Assembly (NCBI GenBank): GCA_910587075.1
Contig: CAJUKE010000018.1
Coordinates: 1-60,045 of the forward strand
Source: an uncultured Muribaculaceae bacterium
Lineage (GTDB): Bacteria > Bacteroidota > Bacteroidia > Bacteroidales > Muribaculaceae
DNA: 60,045 bases
Reading direction: 5' to 3'
Shown here: piece after piece, positions 33,558-41,889 of the stretch
Position numbering within the stretch: the stretch's first letter is position 1
How the letters are laid out: the number at the start of each line of letters is the position of its first letter
Program-made: the position numbers and the translations under genes
The notes under the pieces: model-generated
The model's input: the letters and a program-made list of their open reading frames with translations, nothing else
What the model was told of the DNA's origin: nothing
The model's database searches: none

Positions 33558-34811
33558 TCAGTTGGGTTCGACAGGTTCGAGGGTGAAGCCCAAGGCGCGG
33601 AGGGCGTCCCAGTAGCCGGGGTAGGATTTGGCCACGGTCTCGGCGCCGCTGATGGTGATGCCGGGGATGTAGGCCGCGACGGGTGCCAGTGCCATCGCCA
33701 TGCGGTGGTCTCCCCGGGCGTCGAACACCGGGAGCTCGGCGATAGGATGGCGTCGGCCGTCCCATTCCAGCCCGAAGTCGCGCACGCGCTCTATGGTGGT
33801 GCCGGTCTTTTCCAACTCCTCGACAAGCGCCAACAGGCGGTCGCACTCCTTGATGCCGAGGCTCTGCAGACCCGTGACGCGGAACGGGATGCCGAGCATC
33901 GCGGCGGTGACCACCAGAGCCGGGGCCAGGTCGGGCGTGTCGCTTAAATCAGCGTCAAAGCGCCCGAAAAGGTCGGGGGTAGGCTGGAGGTCAACCGTGT
34001 TGTCAAAATCCTCTGACGGGGCTGTAATCACCCCCAAACGCTCGAAATACTCCGCCGCGCGGCGGTCCCCCTGCCGGGAGTCGGCCCGGAGCCCTTTCAG
34101 GGTGAGCCATCCGGCGGTGAGGGCGGTGATTTCGTAGAAGAACGCCGCGGCGCTCCAGTCACCCTCGGCGGAGTCGTTGTTCAGGGGGAAATAGCTCCCC
34201 GGTTCAACGCTGATGGTGAGCGGCGTGCGGTCGATGGTCGCGCCGCGGTCCTCCATCATGCCGAGGGTAAGGAGTATGTAGGGTAGGGATACCGGCTCGC
34301 CGTCGAGGTCGAGCGTCAGCCCCTCCTCCATGGTCGGTGCCACCATCAGTAGCGCCGACACGAATTGCGAGGAGACGGTAGCGTCGACGGTCACCCGCCC
34401 ACCTTTGAGCCGTTTGCCTCTGATTTTCAGTGGTGGAAATCCCTCCGCGGCGGCGTATTCCACATCGGCCCCGCAGGCGCGGAGCGCGTCGACGAGCTGT
34501 CCGATGGGGCGCTGGCGCATACGTTCGTCGCCGTCGAGCAGTATGTCGGTTCCCGGGGTCGCGGCGTAGTAGGCAGCGAGGAAACGCATCGCGGTGCCCG
34601 CGCCGCCGATGTTGACCGCGCCTGCGGGGCCGCTTGCCAGCGCGTCGGCCAAGGCGCGGGTGTCGGTGCAGTTGGCAAGCCCGGCGGGGCCGGGCGCGCC
34701 CGGGGTAAGCGCCGCGAGCACCAGCGCGCGGTTCGATATGCTTTTTGAGAGGGGGAGCTCAACGGTCCCCTCCTCGATCAGTTCCTCGGGAGGAAATACG
34801 CGGTAATCCAT
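33558..34811 (-). CDS. aroA: 3-phosphoshikimate 1-carboxyvinyltransferase (EPSP synthase)
   Basis: 417 residues. The N-terminal PLSKSISNRALVLAAL segment, an NIGGAGTAMRFLAA phosphoenolpyruvate-site block, VTVDATVSSQFVSALLM, and the C-terminal DHRMAMALAPVAA with IKECDRLLAL all match AroA. It joins shikimate 3-phosphate and PEP in the chorismate pathway. It lies downstream of the MalY-type gene on the same strand (25 bp), possibly co-transcribed. Confidence 0.95.
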   Translation of the reverse strand: MDYRVFPPEELIEEGTVELPLSKSISNRALVLAALTPGAPGPAGLANCTDTRALADALASGPAGAVNIGGAGTAMRFLAAYYAATPGTDILLDGDERMRQRPIGQLVDALRACGADVEYAAAEGFPPLKIRGKRLKGGRVTVDATVSSQFVSALLMVAPTMEEGLTLDLDGEPVSLPYILLTLGMMEDRGATIDRTPLTISVEPGSYFPLNNDSAEGDWSAAAFFYEITALTAGWLTLKGLRADSRQGDRRAAEYFERLGVITAPSEDFDNTVDLQPTPDLFGRFDADLSDTPDLAPALVVTAAMLGIPFRVTGLQSLGIKECDRLLALVEELEKTGTTIERVRDFGLEWDGRRHPIAELPVFDARGDHRMAMALAPVAAYIPGITISGAETVAKSYPGYWDALRALGFTLEPVEPN

Positions 34812-34836
34812 TGCGTTTTAGTATGTTGTTTTGCGT

Positions 34837-36027
34837 TTATCGGGTCACTAACTCGCCTACCACCGCTTCGAGGCGCTCCAGGGCGCCGCGGAGGCAGCGG
34901 CGTGGCGTCGCGATGTTCACGCGCATGAAGCCGTGACCCTCCGGGCCGAACATCTCGCCGTCGTTAAGGGCGAGTCCGGCGCGGTTAACCACCAGGTCGA
35001 CAAGCTCCTCGTGGCTCAGGTCGAGTTCCGAGAAGTCCATCCAAATGAGGAAGGAAGCCTCCGGCTCCACCATCTTCACGCTCGGCAGTCGCTCTTCGAG
35101 AAACGCCTTTGTGAAGCGGATGTTATCCTCGATGTAAGCCACCGCGGCGGCGAGCCACGCCTCCCCATGGGTGTAGGCGGCCTCGGTGCCGATGGTGGCG
35201 GTGAATGTGGGCGCGTCAAACTCGTTGGCGGCGAGCCATTTGAAGAACGGGCGGCGGAGCTCCTCGTTCTTAACCACGCACCAGGAGCTTACAAGTCCGG
35301 GTATGTTGAATGTCTTGGAGGGGGCGCCGAACGTCACGGCCACGGCCTCGGCGTCGTCGCCCGCCATTGCGAACGGTATGTGGGGTCGCCCGCCGAGCAT
35401 CAGGTCGCCGTGAATTTCGTCCGATACCACCGTGACCCCGGCGGCGCGGCATATGCGGCCTACCTCGGCCAGCGTCTCGCGGCTCCATTGCAGCCCGATC
35501 GGGTTGTGGGGGTTGCAGAGTATCATCATCGAGGGGCGCTCGCGGCTTATGACCTCGCGGAGTCCGTCCAAATCCATCTCGTAGCCACCCTCGGGGGTGC
35601 GTCGGAGAGGGTTGGGGGCCACCACGCGGCCGTTCCCCTCGATCACCATCTTGAAGGGGTGGTACACCGGGGGCTGGATCACCACCCGGTCGCCGGGACG
35701 CGAGAAGAAGTTGATGGCGAAGGCTATCCCTTTCACCACTCCCGGAACGTAGGTAATCTCCTCGCGGCCAACCTCGAAGCCGTGGCGGCGGCTGAGCCAC
35801 GAGGTGATTGACCGCCAGTAGCTTTCCGGCGGTATGGAGTAGCCGTAGATCGGGTGCTCGAAGCGCCGTTGCAGGGCGCGGGTGATTTCCGGGCACACGG
35901 GGAAGTCCATGTCGGCGATCCATAGGGGCAGGAGATCGCGGCGACCGAACATGGCGTCGAGTTCCTCGAATTTGGCGCAACCGCTTCCCCGGCGGTCAAT
36001 TTCCTGGTCGAAGTCGTAGGTTTTCAT
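34837..36027 (-). CDS. MalY/PatB-type pyridoxal-phosphate C-S lyase (cystathionine beta-lyase-like)
   Basis: 396 residues, fold-type I aminotransferase. The PLP lysine is Lys238 in TFGAPSKTFNIPGL; WIADMDFPVCPEI near the N-terminus, NPHNPIGLQW and VVSDEIHGDLML are hallmarks of the MalY/PatB group, which cleaves cystathionine or cysteine conjugates to pyruvate, ammonia and a thiol. Physiological substrate not predictable; methionine synthesis or sulfide release are both possible. Start chosen at MKTYDFDQEIDRRG, a typical N-terminus. Confidence 0.88.
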   Translation of the reverse strand: MKTYDFDQEIDRRGSGCAKFEELDAMFGRRDLLPLWIADMDFPVCPEITRALQRRFEHPIYGYSIPPESYWRSITSWLSRRHGFEVGREEITYVPGVVKGIAFAINFFSRPGDRVVIQPPVYHPFKMVIEGNGRVVAPNPLRRTPEGGYEMDLDGLREVISRERPSMMILCNPHNPIGLQWSRETLAEVGRICRAAGVTVVSDEIHGDLMLGGRPHIPFAMAGDDAEAVAVTFGAPSKTFNIPGLVSSWCVVKNEELRRPFFKWLAANEFDAPTFTATIGTEAAYTHGEAWLAAAVAYIEDNIRFTKAFLEERLPSVKMVEPEASFLIWMDFSELDLSHEELVDLVVNRAGLALNDGEMFGPEGHGFMRVNIATPRRCLRGALERLEAVVGELVTR

Positions 36028-36080
36028 GGTGGTATAGGTTTGAGAGGTGCGGTGTGTCAGGCGTAGGATGAGGTGGGGGC

Positions 36081-36881
36081 TTACTCGAAGCGCCAGGTGA
36101 TCGTGCCGGAGGCTTCGGGCGAGCCTTCGAGCACCGAGAAGCGGCTCTCGCGGGATGCGGCCACGCAGAGCTGGCGCATGCGGGTGTCGGCTGCTGCCGC
36201 TCCCGAGGAGCGCGAGGGGTCGTAGGTGGCCGAGGTGACGCGTCCCTGCGAGTTGACGCGCACGCGTATGGCGATGGTGCCGGTTTTGGTCGATTTCACG
36301 CTCCCCCAGTGCTCGGCGGTGCGCCCCCTGAGTCCGTTGCCGGGCTTTCCGGCGAAAGCTCCGGCGGCGGTGTTGCCGTCGGCCTGGCCGGGAGTACCTT
36401 TCCCCTTGCCTCCGAACGCTTTGGCGGTGGCGGCTTCGGCCTCTTTCTGAGCCTTTTGGCGGGCGGCGGCCTCCTGGCGTTTCTTCTCGGCTTCGAGCTG
36501 CTCCTTGGTGGGGCCTTTCGGTTTGGCCTGCTCCTTGGCGGGGGTGGGCTTGGTGGATGTCAGGGTGGGGGATGGGTCGGCCTTCGCGCCGGCGTCGGCG
36601 GCGTCGGGGCCGGGCGAGGGCTCCGGCGCGGTTTCGGCCTGCGATGGAGCGGCCTCTGTGGGTTCGGGCGAGGGTAGGGGGATGTCGCCGGTGCGCACGA
36701 AGTCGCCGGCGGCGTAGAGGTCCTCAAGCTCCTGGAGCTCGACGGCCCCCTCGTCGGCGGGGGGCCATTTGTCGACCCCCTTGGGCGGGAAGCGCAACAC
36801 TGTAAGCAGCAGCGCCGTGATCACGAAGGCGTGAAACAGCGCGGCCACTACCACTGCTATTATTTTCTCACGGGAGCGCAT
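36081..36881 (-). CDS. tonB: TonB-like energy-transducing protein
   Basis: 266 residues. One N-terminal membrane helix (about 7-27) anchors a long periplasmic region that is Pro/Ala/Glu rich (50-110) and then Lys/Ala/Gln rich (about 115-155, coiled-coil-like). The C-terminal about 75 residues (TGTIAIRVRVNSQGRVTSATY ... SGTITWRFE) have the TonB C-terminal pattern. With ExbB and ExbD upstream on the same strand it should couple the proton gradient to TonB-dependent receptors. A TolA-like role is possible given the linker. Overlaps exbD by 14 bp. Confidence 0.85.
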   Translation of the reverse strand: MRSREKIIAVVVAALFHAFVITALLLTVLRFPPKGVDKWPPADEGAVELQELEDLYAAGDFVRTGDIPLPSPEPTEAAPSQAETAPEPSPGPDAADAGAKADPSPTLTSTKPTPAKEQAKPKGPTKEQLEAEKKRQEAAARQKAQKEAEAATAKAFGGKGKGTPGQADGNTAAGAFAGKPGNGLRGRTAEHWGSVKSTKTGTIAIRVRVNSQGRVTSATYDPSRSSGAAAADTRMRQLCVAASRESRFSVLEGSPEASGTITWRFE

Positions 36882-37290
36882 TGGTGTTGACGGGCTTGGT
36901 TGCCAGAATCATTTTGGCGTTTTGGCGGGCGCCGGCGTTGAGCACCTCGACGATGCGTCCGTAGCGCACCTCCTCGTCGGCGTAGAGGGCTATGAAGCCG
37001 GTGGTGTCCTGTTCCTGGGCGAGCTGGAGGAACACCGGGAGGTTCTGCAGTGTCATAGGCTGCGGCTCCTCGTCGGCGGTGGCGGCGAAGATGGAGTCGT
37101 TGGCGGCGATGTACACGCGGGTCGACGGCTTCAGGGCGCTCTGCTCGTGGCTCTGCGGGAGGTTTACCTCGATGCCCGAGGGGAACACGAAGGTGGAGGT
37201 GACCATGAAGAATATGAGCAGGAGGAATATGACGTCGGTCATCGACGCCATCGAGAATTCCGCCATCATACGGTTGGGACGTTTCAGCAT
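36868..37290 (-). CDS. exbD: ExbD/TolR biopolymer transport protein
   Basis: 140 residues. The N-terminus FSMASMTDVIFLLLIFFMVTSTF forms the single membrane helix with the conserved Asp that senses protons, followed by the small periplasmic domain ending LNAGARQNAKMILATKPV. Partner of ExbB (3 bp upstream) and TonB (overlapping downstream). Confidence 0.93.
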   Translation of the reverse strand: MLKRPNRMMAEFSMASMTDVIFLLLIFFMVTSTFVFPSGIEVNLPQSHEQSALKPSTRVYIAANDSIFAATADEEPQPMTLQNLPVFLQLAQEQDTTGFIALYADEEVRYGRIVEVLNAGARQNAKMILATKPVNTNALP

Positions 37291-37293
37291 AGG

Positions 37294-37980
37294 TCAGGCA
37301 GGCTCGTTGAGCAGGTCCATAAATTCCATCGACTTCTGTTCCAGAAGGTTCATCACCGAGTTGACCCGGGCCACGAGGTAGTTGTAGGCGAAGAGCGCGA
37401 TAACGCCCACCACGAGGCCGGCCACGGTGGTAACCAGGGCGGTGTAGATGCCCGACGAGAAGGTGGCGATGTTGGCCGAGTTACCCGCCGAGGCGATGTC
37501 GTAGAAGGCCTGCACCATGCCGATCACCGTGCCGAGGAACCCGAGCATCGGCGCTCCGGCGGCGGTGGTGGCCAGCCAGGGGAGCCCTTTCGAGAGGGTC
37601 GCCACCTCGATGTTGCCGGTGTTCTCCACGGCGGCGAGGATGTCGTTGACGGGGCGCCCTATGCGGCTCAGGCCTCGGTCGATGAGGCGGGCGTAGGGTG
37701 AGCCGTTCTTCTTGCAGAGGTTGTGGGCGCTCTCAAGCTCCCCCTCGTGCACATAGTCGCGGATGCGGCGCATGAAGGTCGCGTCCTCGCGGCTGGCCCG
37801 GTTGATCACCAGGGCGCGCTCCACGAAGATGTAGACGCATACCAGCGACAGCAGGGCGATGGGTATCATCAGCGGGCCTCCGCGGAGGCAGAGGTCCCAG
37901 AGCGAGAGTTCCTGGGTAGCGGTGGCCGCGGCCTGTGCCGCGGCGGGGGTGCCGGTGAGGGCGGCGTCGATAAGTAGCAT
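37294..37980 (-). CDS. exbB: MotA/TolQ/ExbB proton channel protein
   Basis: 228 residues with three membrane segments (about 36-56, 125-150 and 165-190). The family block is visible in AAGAPMLGFLGTVIGMVQAFYDIAS and GIYTALVTTVAGLVVGVIALFAYNYL, containing the conserved Thr/Gly of the proton path. First gene of exbB-exbD-tonB, 36 bp after pdxJ; this order with pdxJ and nadK is common in Bacteroidota. Confidence 0.93.
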   Translation of the reverse strand: MLLIDAALTGTPAAAQAAATATQELSLWDLCLRGGPLMIPIALLSLVCVYIFVERALVINRASREDATFMRRIRDYVHEGELESAHNLCKKNGSPYARLIDRGLSRIGRPVNDILAAVENTGNIEVATLSKGLPWLATTAAGAPMLGFLGTVIGMVQAFYDIASAGNSANIATFSSGIYTALVTTVAGLVVGVIALFAYNYLVARVNSVMNLLEQKSMEFMDLLNEPA

Positions 37981-38016
37981 GGCGTAATGAGGTTGGGCGG
38001 CGTTGATGGAGCGCCG

Positions 38017-38739
38017 TTATTCGTTGGTTAATTGTTCTTTATACTGCCGTATGGTCTCCTCGATGCCGAGGTAGAGGGCGTCGCAGATGAGCGCGTGGCC
38101 TATCGACACCTCGTCGAGCCGCGGCATGGAGCGGCGGAAATAGGCGAGGTTCTCCAGCGAGAGGTCATGCCCGGCGTTGAGCCCGAGCCCCGCCTCGATC
38201 GCGGCCTTGGCGGCGGCCACGAAGGGGGCCACGGCTTCCTTGCGGTCGGCGGCGTAGCCGTCGGCGTAAGGTTTGGTGTAGAGCTCCACGCGGTCGGCCC
38301 CGGCCTGGGCGGCCAGGCGGGCCTGTTCCGGGTCGGCGTCGATGAACACCGACACCCGTATACCCCTCTCCTTCAGGCGGCCGATCACGCCGCGGAGGAA
38401 GTCGAGGTTGGCTTTAACGTCCCATCCGGCCGACGATGTCAGGGCGCCGGGAGCGTCGGGCACCAGCGTCACCTGGTCGGGGAGCACTTCGAGCGCCAGG
38501 TTGAGGAACACCTCGTCGGGGTACCCCTCCATGTTGAACTCGCGCCCGAGCAGGGGGCGGATCTCCCTGACGTCGGCGCGGCGTATGTGGCGCTCGTCGG
38601 GGCGGGGGTGAACCGTTATGCCGTCGGCGCCGAAACGCTCGCAGTCGAGAGCGAAGCGGGCCACGTCGGGGTTATTCTCCCCGCGGGCGTTGCGCAGGGT
38701 CGCCACCTTGTTGATGTTAACGCTGAGGTTTGTCTTCAT
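38017..38739 (-). CDS. pdxJ: Pyridoxine 5'-phosphate synthase
   Basis: 240 residues. LSVNINKVATLRNARG at the N-terminus, GADGITVHPRPDERHI, FNMEGYPDE, QVTLVPD, RVSVFIDADPEQ, GADRVELYTKPYAD and GLGLNAGHDL are the PdxJ blocks. It condenses 1-deoxyxylulose 5-phosphate with amino-acetone phosphate to give pyridoxine 5'-phosphate. The longer frame would start at TTG 6 bp upstream; the ATG at 38739 begins the family N-terminus MKTNLSVN and is preferred. Two tandem copies of a 14-bp sequence lie just before the start. Confidence 0.95.
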   Translation of the reverse strand: MKTNLSVNINKVATLRNARGENNPDVARFALDCERFGADGITVHPRPDERHIRRADVREIRPLLGREFNMEGYPDEVFLNLALEVLPDQVTLVPDAPGALTSSAGWDVKANLDFLRGVIGRLKERGIRVSVFIDADPEQARLAAQAGADRVELYTKPYADGYAADRKEAVAPFVAAAKAAIEAGLGLNAGHDLSLENLAYFRRSMPRLDEVSIGHALICDALYLGIEETIRQYKEQLTNE

Positions 38740-38743
38740 CTTC

Positions 38744-38771
38744 AATAGTCAGCAGTCAATAGTCAGCAGTC
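38744..38771. repeat. Tandem 14-bp duplication upstream of pdxJ
   Basis: AATAGTCAGCAGTC is repeated directly at 38744-38757 and 38758-38771, with a further partial AGTCAGCC. It lies in the pdxJ leader. Confidence 0.8.
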
Positions 38772-38833
38772 AGCCAAATTAATCATTTTTGGCATCCTTT
38801 TTGTTTTAATATAAAGAGCCCCCGGCGGCCGCG

Positions 38834-38864
38834 TTGCGGTTTAGGCGAAAAATCGCTATCTTCG
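38834..38864 (+). promoter_or_regulatory. Promoter upstream of the ACT-like gene
   Basis: TTG at 38834-38836, a 20-nt spacer and TATCTTCG at 38857-38864. It probably drives the ACT-like gene; nadK lies 226 bp further on. Confidence 0.55.
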
Positions 38865-38975
38865 CGCCGTTGCCGCGCCGGGTGGCGCCAGAGTCCGTTA
38901 CGGAGCACAAAATTACTTAGAAAAATCCAAAACAAAAAGCATTTGGCAGCTAATAACAGCATATTGACCAAATTT

Positions 38976-39329
38976 ATGGCGGGGCAGCTTTCGAGGCTCG
39001 AACGCCTGGAGGCGCTCCTCGCCCCCGACAACGGGGCGGCAGAGCTCCTCGTGGCCGTGGCGCCGGGCGACTACAGCGCCTCGCTTATAGCCCGCGCCGT
39101 CGAGGACTGCGACTCGCAGCTGCTGGCCCTCACGGTCACCCCGATGCGCGACTCGCTGGGGCGGCTGGTGGTGATGCTCCGGGTTGAATCCTCCTCCGGC
39201 TCGGCGGTGGCCCGCTCCCTGGAGCGCCACGGCTACGAGGTGATCCACACCCTCTTCCCCGAGGACGACCTCTCCCGCACCCGCGCCATGGAGCGCGCCA
39301 ACGAGCTCCTCCGCTACCTCTCCGTCTAA
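38976..39329 (+). CDS. Small ACT-like domain protein (C-terminal half of a CBS protein family)
   Basis: 117 residues from the ATG; a TTG start at 38943 would add 11 residues. The sequence LLVAVAPGDYSASLIARAVEDCDSQLL...LVVMLRVESSSGSAVARSLERHGYEV has the beta-alpha-beta pattern of an ACT-like fold and ends NELLRYLSV. In related Bacteroidota a CBS-pair protein upstream of nadK ends in a domain with this pattern, so this looks like that domain without the CBS half. No in-frame CBS remnant is seen upstream. Role is unknown; ligand sensing linked to NAD kinase is a guess. Confidence 0.65.
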   Translation: MAGQLSRLERLEALLAPDNGAAELLVAVAPGDYSASLIARAVEDCDSQLLALTVTPMRDSLGRLVVMLRVESSSGSAVARSLERHGYEVIHTLFPEDDLSRTRAMERANELLRYLSV

Positions 39330-39410
39330 GCTCCAGCCCCCTCCCTCCCCGCCTGAGCTCCCGCCCTCTCGCCCGCTCTTCCCCTCTCCCCGTCCCCTCC
39401 TTTCCCCTCT

Positions 39411-39446
39411 TTGTCGTTCCGTGTGAGGGCGAAGCCCGAAGTCCCC
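39411..39446 (+). repeat. 36-bp dispersed repeat, copy 1
   Basis: This 36-bp segment appears identical, in inverted orientation, to 56303-56338. It begins TTGTCGTTCCGTG and contains GGGC-GAA-GCCC. It sits in a pyrimidine-rich 226-bp gap before nadK in which no gene is seen. Confidence 0.85.
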
Positions 39447-39555
39447 TCCTTCCCCCCTCTGGTGCGCGAGGCGGAAGCCGAGCGAAAGCAGCGCGCCCCT
39501 TAACCCTCACCCCTTTCACCTTTCACCCCCTCACCCCCCTCCCTTCCTTGGAAAA

Positions 39556-40443
39556 ATGAGAATCGCTATCAACGGAAACAAGCGCCAGGACGGCCACCTC
39601 GACCAGATCGCCCGCCTGGTTGACTCCTTTGTCGCCGCCGACCACGAAGTGGTGGTGGCCCGCCCGTTTCTCGACTACCTCGCCGACCGCCTCGGCCCCC
39701 GCTTCCAGATCGGCCTGATACCCATGGAGCTGTCGCAGAAGCCCTGCGCCGACCTCGCGGTGAGCATCGGGGGTGACGGCGCGTTCCTCAAAACCGCCCG
39801 CTGGGTGGCCGACGGCGGCGAGCCCGTCGCCGGAATCAACACCGGCCACCTCGGCTTCCTCTCGGCCTTCACATTCGACCGCCCCGAAGAGATACGCTCC
39901 TGCCTGCTCCAGGGGCGCTTCGATACCGACGAGCGCACCCTGATGGAGGTTTCCTGGAGCAGCTCACTCCCCGGCGAGACCCCGCGCCCCGAAACCCTTA
40001 CGGCCCTCAACGAGGTGGCAATCACCAGGTCCGACACCGCGTCTATGGCCCGCCTCCCGACCCGCGTCGACGGCCGCGATTCCCTCACATACTCCGGCGA
40101 CGGCCTCATAATATCCACCCCCACCGGCTCCACGGCCTACAACCTCTCGGTAGGCGGACCGATCCTCGACCCGCGGTTGGGGGGCTTCGTGCTCTCCCCC
40201 ATTGCGGCCCACTCGCTCAACATACGTCCCGTGGTGGTCAGCGACTCCTCGGTGATCGAGGTGGTGTGCGAGGGTAGGGCCGCAACGCTCCGAGTCGCGG
40301 TCGATGGCAAGGCGTTCCCCGTGCCGACCGGCACCCGCGTGACCGTCCGTAAGGCCCCCTACAAACTCCGCATCGTGCAGAATCCGGGGCACTGCTTCTC
40401 CGACACATTGCTCAACAAACTCGGGCTCGGAGGGCTTGTCTGA
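39556..40443 (+). CDS. nadK: NAD kinase
   Basis: 295 residues. GGDG at 72-75 in VSIGGDGAFLKTARW is the diphosphate-binding motif; GINTGHLGFLSAF and TPTGSTAYNLSVGGPI are the other family blocks. It phosphorylates NAD to NADP. The next gene starts 3 bp after its stop, indicating an operon. Confidence 0.96.
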   Translation: MRIAINGNKRQDGHLDQIARLVDSFVAADHEVVVARPFLDYLADRLGPRFQIGLIPMELSQKPCADLAVSIGGDGAFLKTARWVADGGEPVAGINTGHLGFLSAFTFDRPEEIRSCLLQGRFDTDERTLMEVSWSSSLPGETPRPETLTALNEVAITRSDTASMARLPTRVDGRDSLTYSGDGLIISTPTGSTAYNLSVGGPILDPRLGGFVLSPIAAHSLNIRPVVVSDSSVIEVVCEGRAATLRVAVDGKAFPVPTGTRVTVRKAPYKLRIVQNPGHCFSDTLLNKLGLGGLV

Positions 40444-40445
40444 CA

Positions 40446-41153
40446 ATGGTTCTCGGCGAGCTTACCCATGAGAAGCTGGGCCGGGTGGTGGTAACCATCC
40501 GGCGCAACTCCACCCACGCCTCGGCTCGATGGCGCGGCGGGGTGGTGCGCCTCAACGTGCCCGCCGGAATCCGCGGCTCGCGCATCGCGCCGATACTCGA
40601 CGAGCTGGCTCCGCGGCTCCTCGCCACCCGCCCCGAAGTGGCCTACCACGAGGGACAGGTGCTCTCCTTCCCCGGGCTGAGGATAGAGATCGGGCGCCAG
40701 CGCCTGGTGCCCGGCAAGGTGATAGGGCGCGCCTCCCTCCCGATGTCCTCCGTCGGGGTGGGGGTCGGGCTCAACTTCGACCTCGAAAGCACCACCGCCG
40801 CCATCAGCGATATGCTCCTGCGCATAGCCCGGAAACTCGCCCCTGAAGTGCTCCTCCCCCAGGCCCGCGCCTGCGCCGAGAGGGTGGGGCGCCGCCCCCA
40901 GGCCTGGACCATCTCGACCGGCCACCGCGTGCTCGGCACCTGCGACTCCCGGGGCACCATCGCCCTGAGCTATGTGCTGGTGTTCCTCCCCGAGGAGCTC
41001 CGCGAGTACGTCATATGCCACGAGCTGGCGCACCTCTCCGAGCTTAACCACTCCCCACGCTTCCACGCCCTGCTCGACGCGTATCTCGATGGCAGGGAGG
41101 GAGTTCTGACCGAGCGCCTCCGCGGCTACCGATGGCCGGTTTATCGCCGTTAG
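40446..41153 (+). CDS. YgjP/M48-type zinc metallopeptidase (DUF45)
   Basis: 235 residues. Zinc motif HExxH at His192-His196 in CHELAHLSELNHSPRFH, where the second His further on completes the WLM/DUF45 pattern; the N-terminal half has the YgjP beta-strand pattern (VVVTIRRNSTHASARWRGG). Probably a cytoplasmic metallopeptidase; function unknown. Tightly linked to nadK. Confidence 0.85.
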   Translation: MVLGELTHEKLGRVVVTIRRNSTHASARWRGGVVRLNVPAGIRGSRIAPILDELAPRLLATRPEVAYHEGQVLSFPGLRIEIGRQRLVPGKVIGRASLPMSSVGVGVGLNFDLESTTAAISDMLLRIARKLAPEVLLPQARACAERVGRRPQAWTISTGHRVLGTCDSRGTIALSYVLVFLPEELREYVICHELAHLSELNHSPRFHALLDAYLDGREGVLTERLRGYRWPVYRR

Positions 41154-41290
41154 CGTGTTTTTGGCAACACTATGGCTACACTTCGGTCGCGTTGTGTTAC
41201 AAAATGTGACGCACGCGAAACTTGGTTAAATTCCCGACACAATGCCGCTACAATACAGTTTTTGCTGACCGCCTATGTCGATTAGAGCGG

Positions 41291-41298
41291 TACCTTTG
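41291..41298 (+). promoter_or_regulatory. -7 element upstream of the receiver-domain gene
   Basis: TACCTTTG, with no -33 element at normal spacing. It would give a leader of about 140 nt. The rest of the 287-bp gap (41154-41440) has no other feature I can support. Confidence 0.35.
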
Positions 41299-41440
41299 AA
41301 CCGTTGAAACTCTTCGCCGGGTTGCCGCGACAATTACCAGTCAAGTCTTTCCTCCACTCCGCCGGCTATCTGTTTCCCTATCGAATCACATTATGCCGCT
41401 TCCGGGCGGCGCGGCCGTCCTTCGGCCTAATAATAGACCA

Positions 41441-41860
41441 ATGAGCATCAACGGAGCTAATTCCATCAAATATTCCGAGGCTGAGGGCCCCAGCGGGCGC
41501 ATCCTCGTCGTTGACCCCGACGAGGCCGTCGTGGAGATGGTGCGCGCCCATTTCGCCCTTAACGGATTCGCCGTCGACTCCTGCGACACAAGCGACGCCC
41601 TCTACAACGCCGAGCTTGATGAGTACCGCCTCTTCATCATCGACCTCGGCATCGACGACAACGGCGGACTGAGCGTGATCTCGCAAATCAAGCAGTCCGA
41701 CAACACCTGCGACATCCCCGTAATCGCGTGCTCCACCCGTATGTCACCCACCACCATCATCAACGCCCTCAACAACGGCGCTGACGACTACCTCCTCAAG
41801 CCCTTCTCCCTCCGCGAGCTCCTCGCCCGCGCCAACTCCCTCCTCCGCCGCCTCGGCTAA
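41441..41860 (+). CDS. Stand-alone response-regulator receiver domain
   Basis: 139 residues, a complete REC domain and nothing more. Acidic pair Asp25/Asp27 in ILVVDPDEAV, phospho-acceptor Asp68 in LFIIDLGID, the Ser/Thr position in ACST and Lys120 in DDYLLKPFSLREL are all present. An N-terminal extension of about 19 residues is polar. There is no DNA-binding or other output domain and no histidine kinase nearby, so it may work like a CheY-type or phosphorelay protein. The frame is open upstream, but this ATG is preferred. Confidence 0.85.
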   Translation: MSINGANSIKYSEAEGPSGRILVVDPDEAVVEMVRAHFALNGFAVDSCDTSDALYNAELDEYRLFIIDLGIDDNGGLSVISQIKQSDNTCDIPVIACSTRMSPTTIINALNNGADDYLLKPFSLRELLARANSLLRRLG

Positions 41861-41889
41861 TCCCCCGCCGCTCCCCCCCAACAAACATA

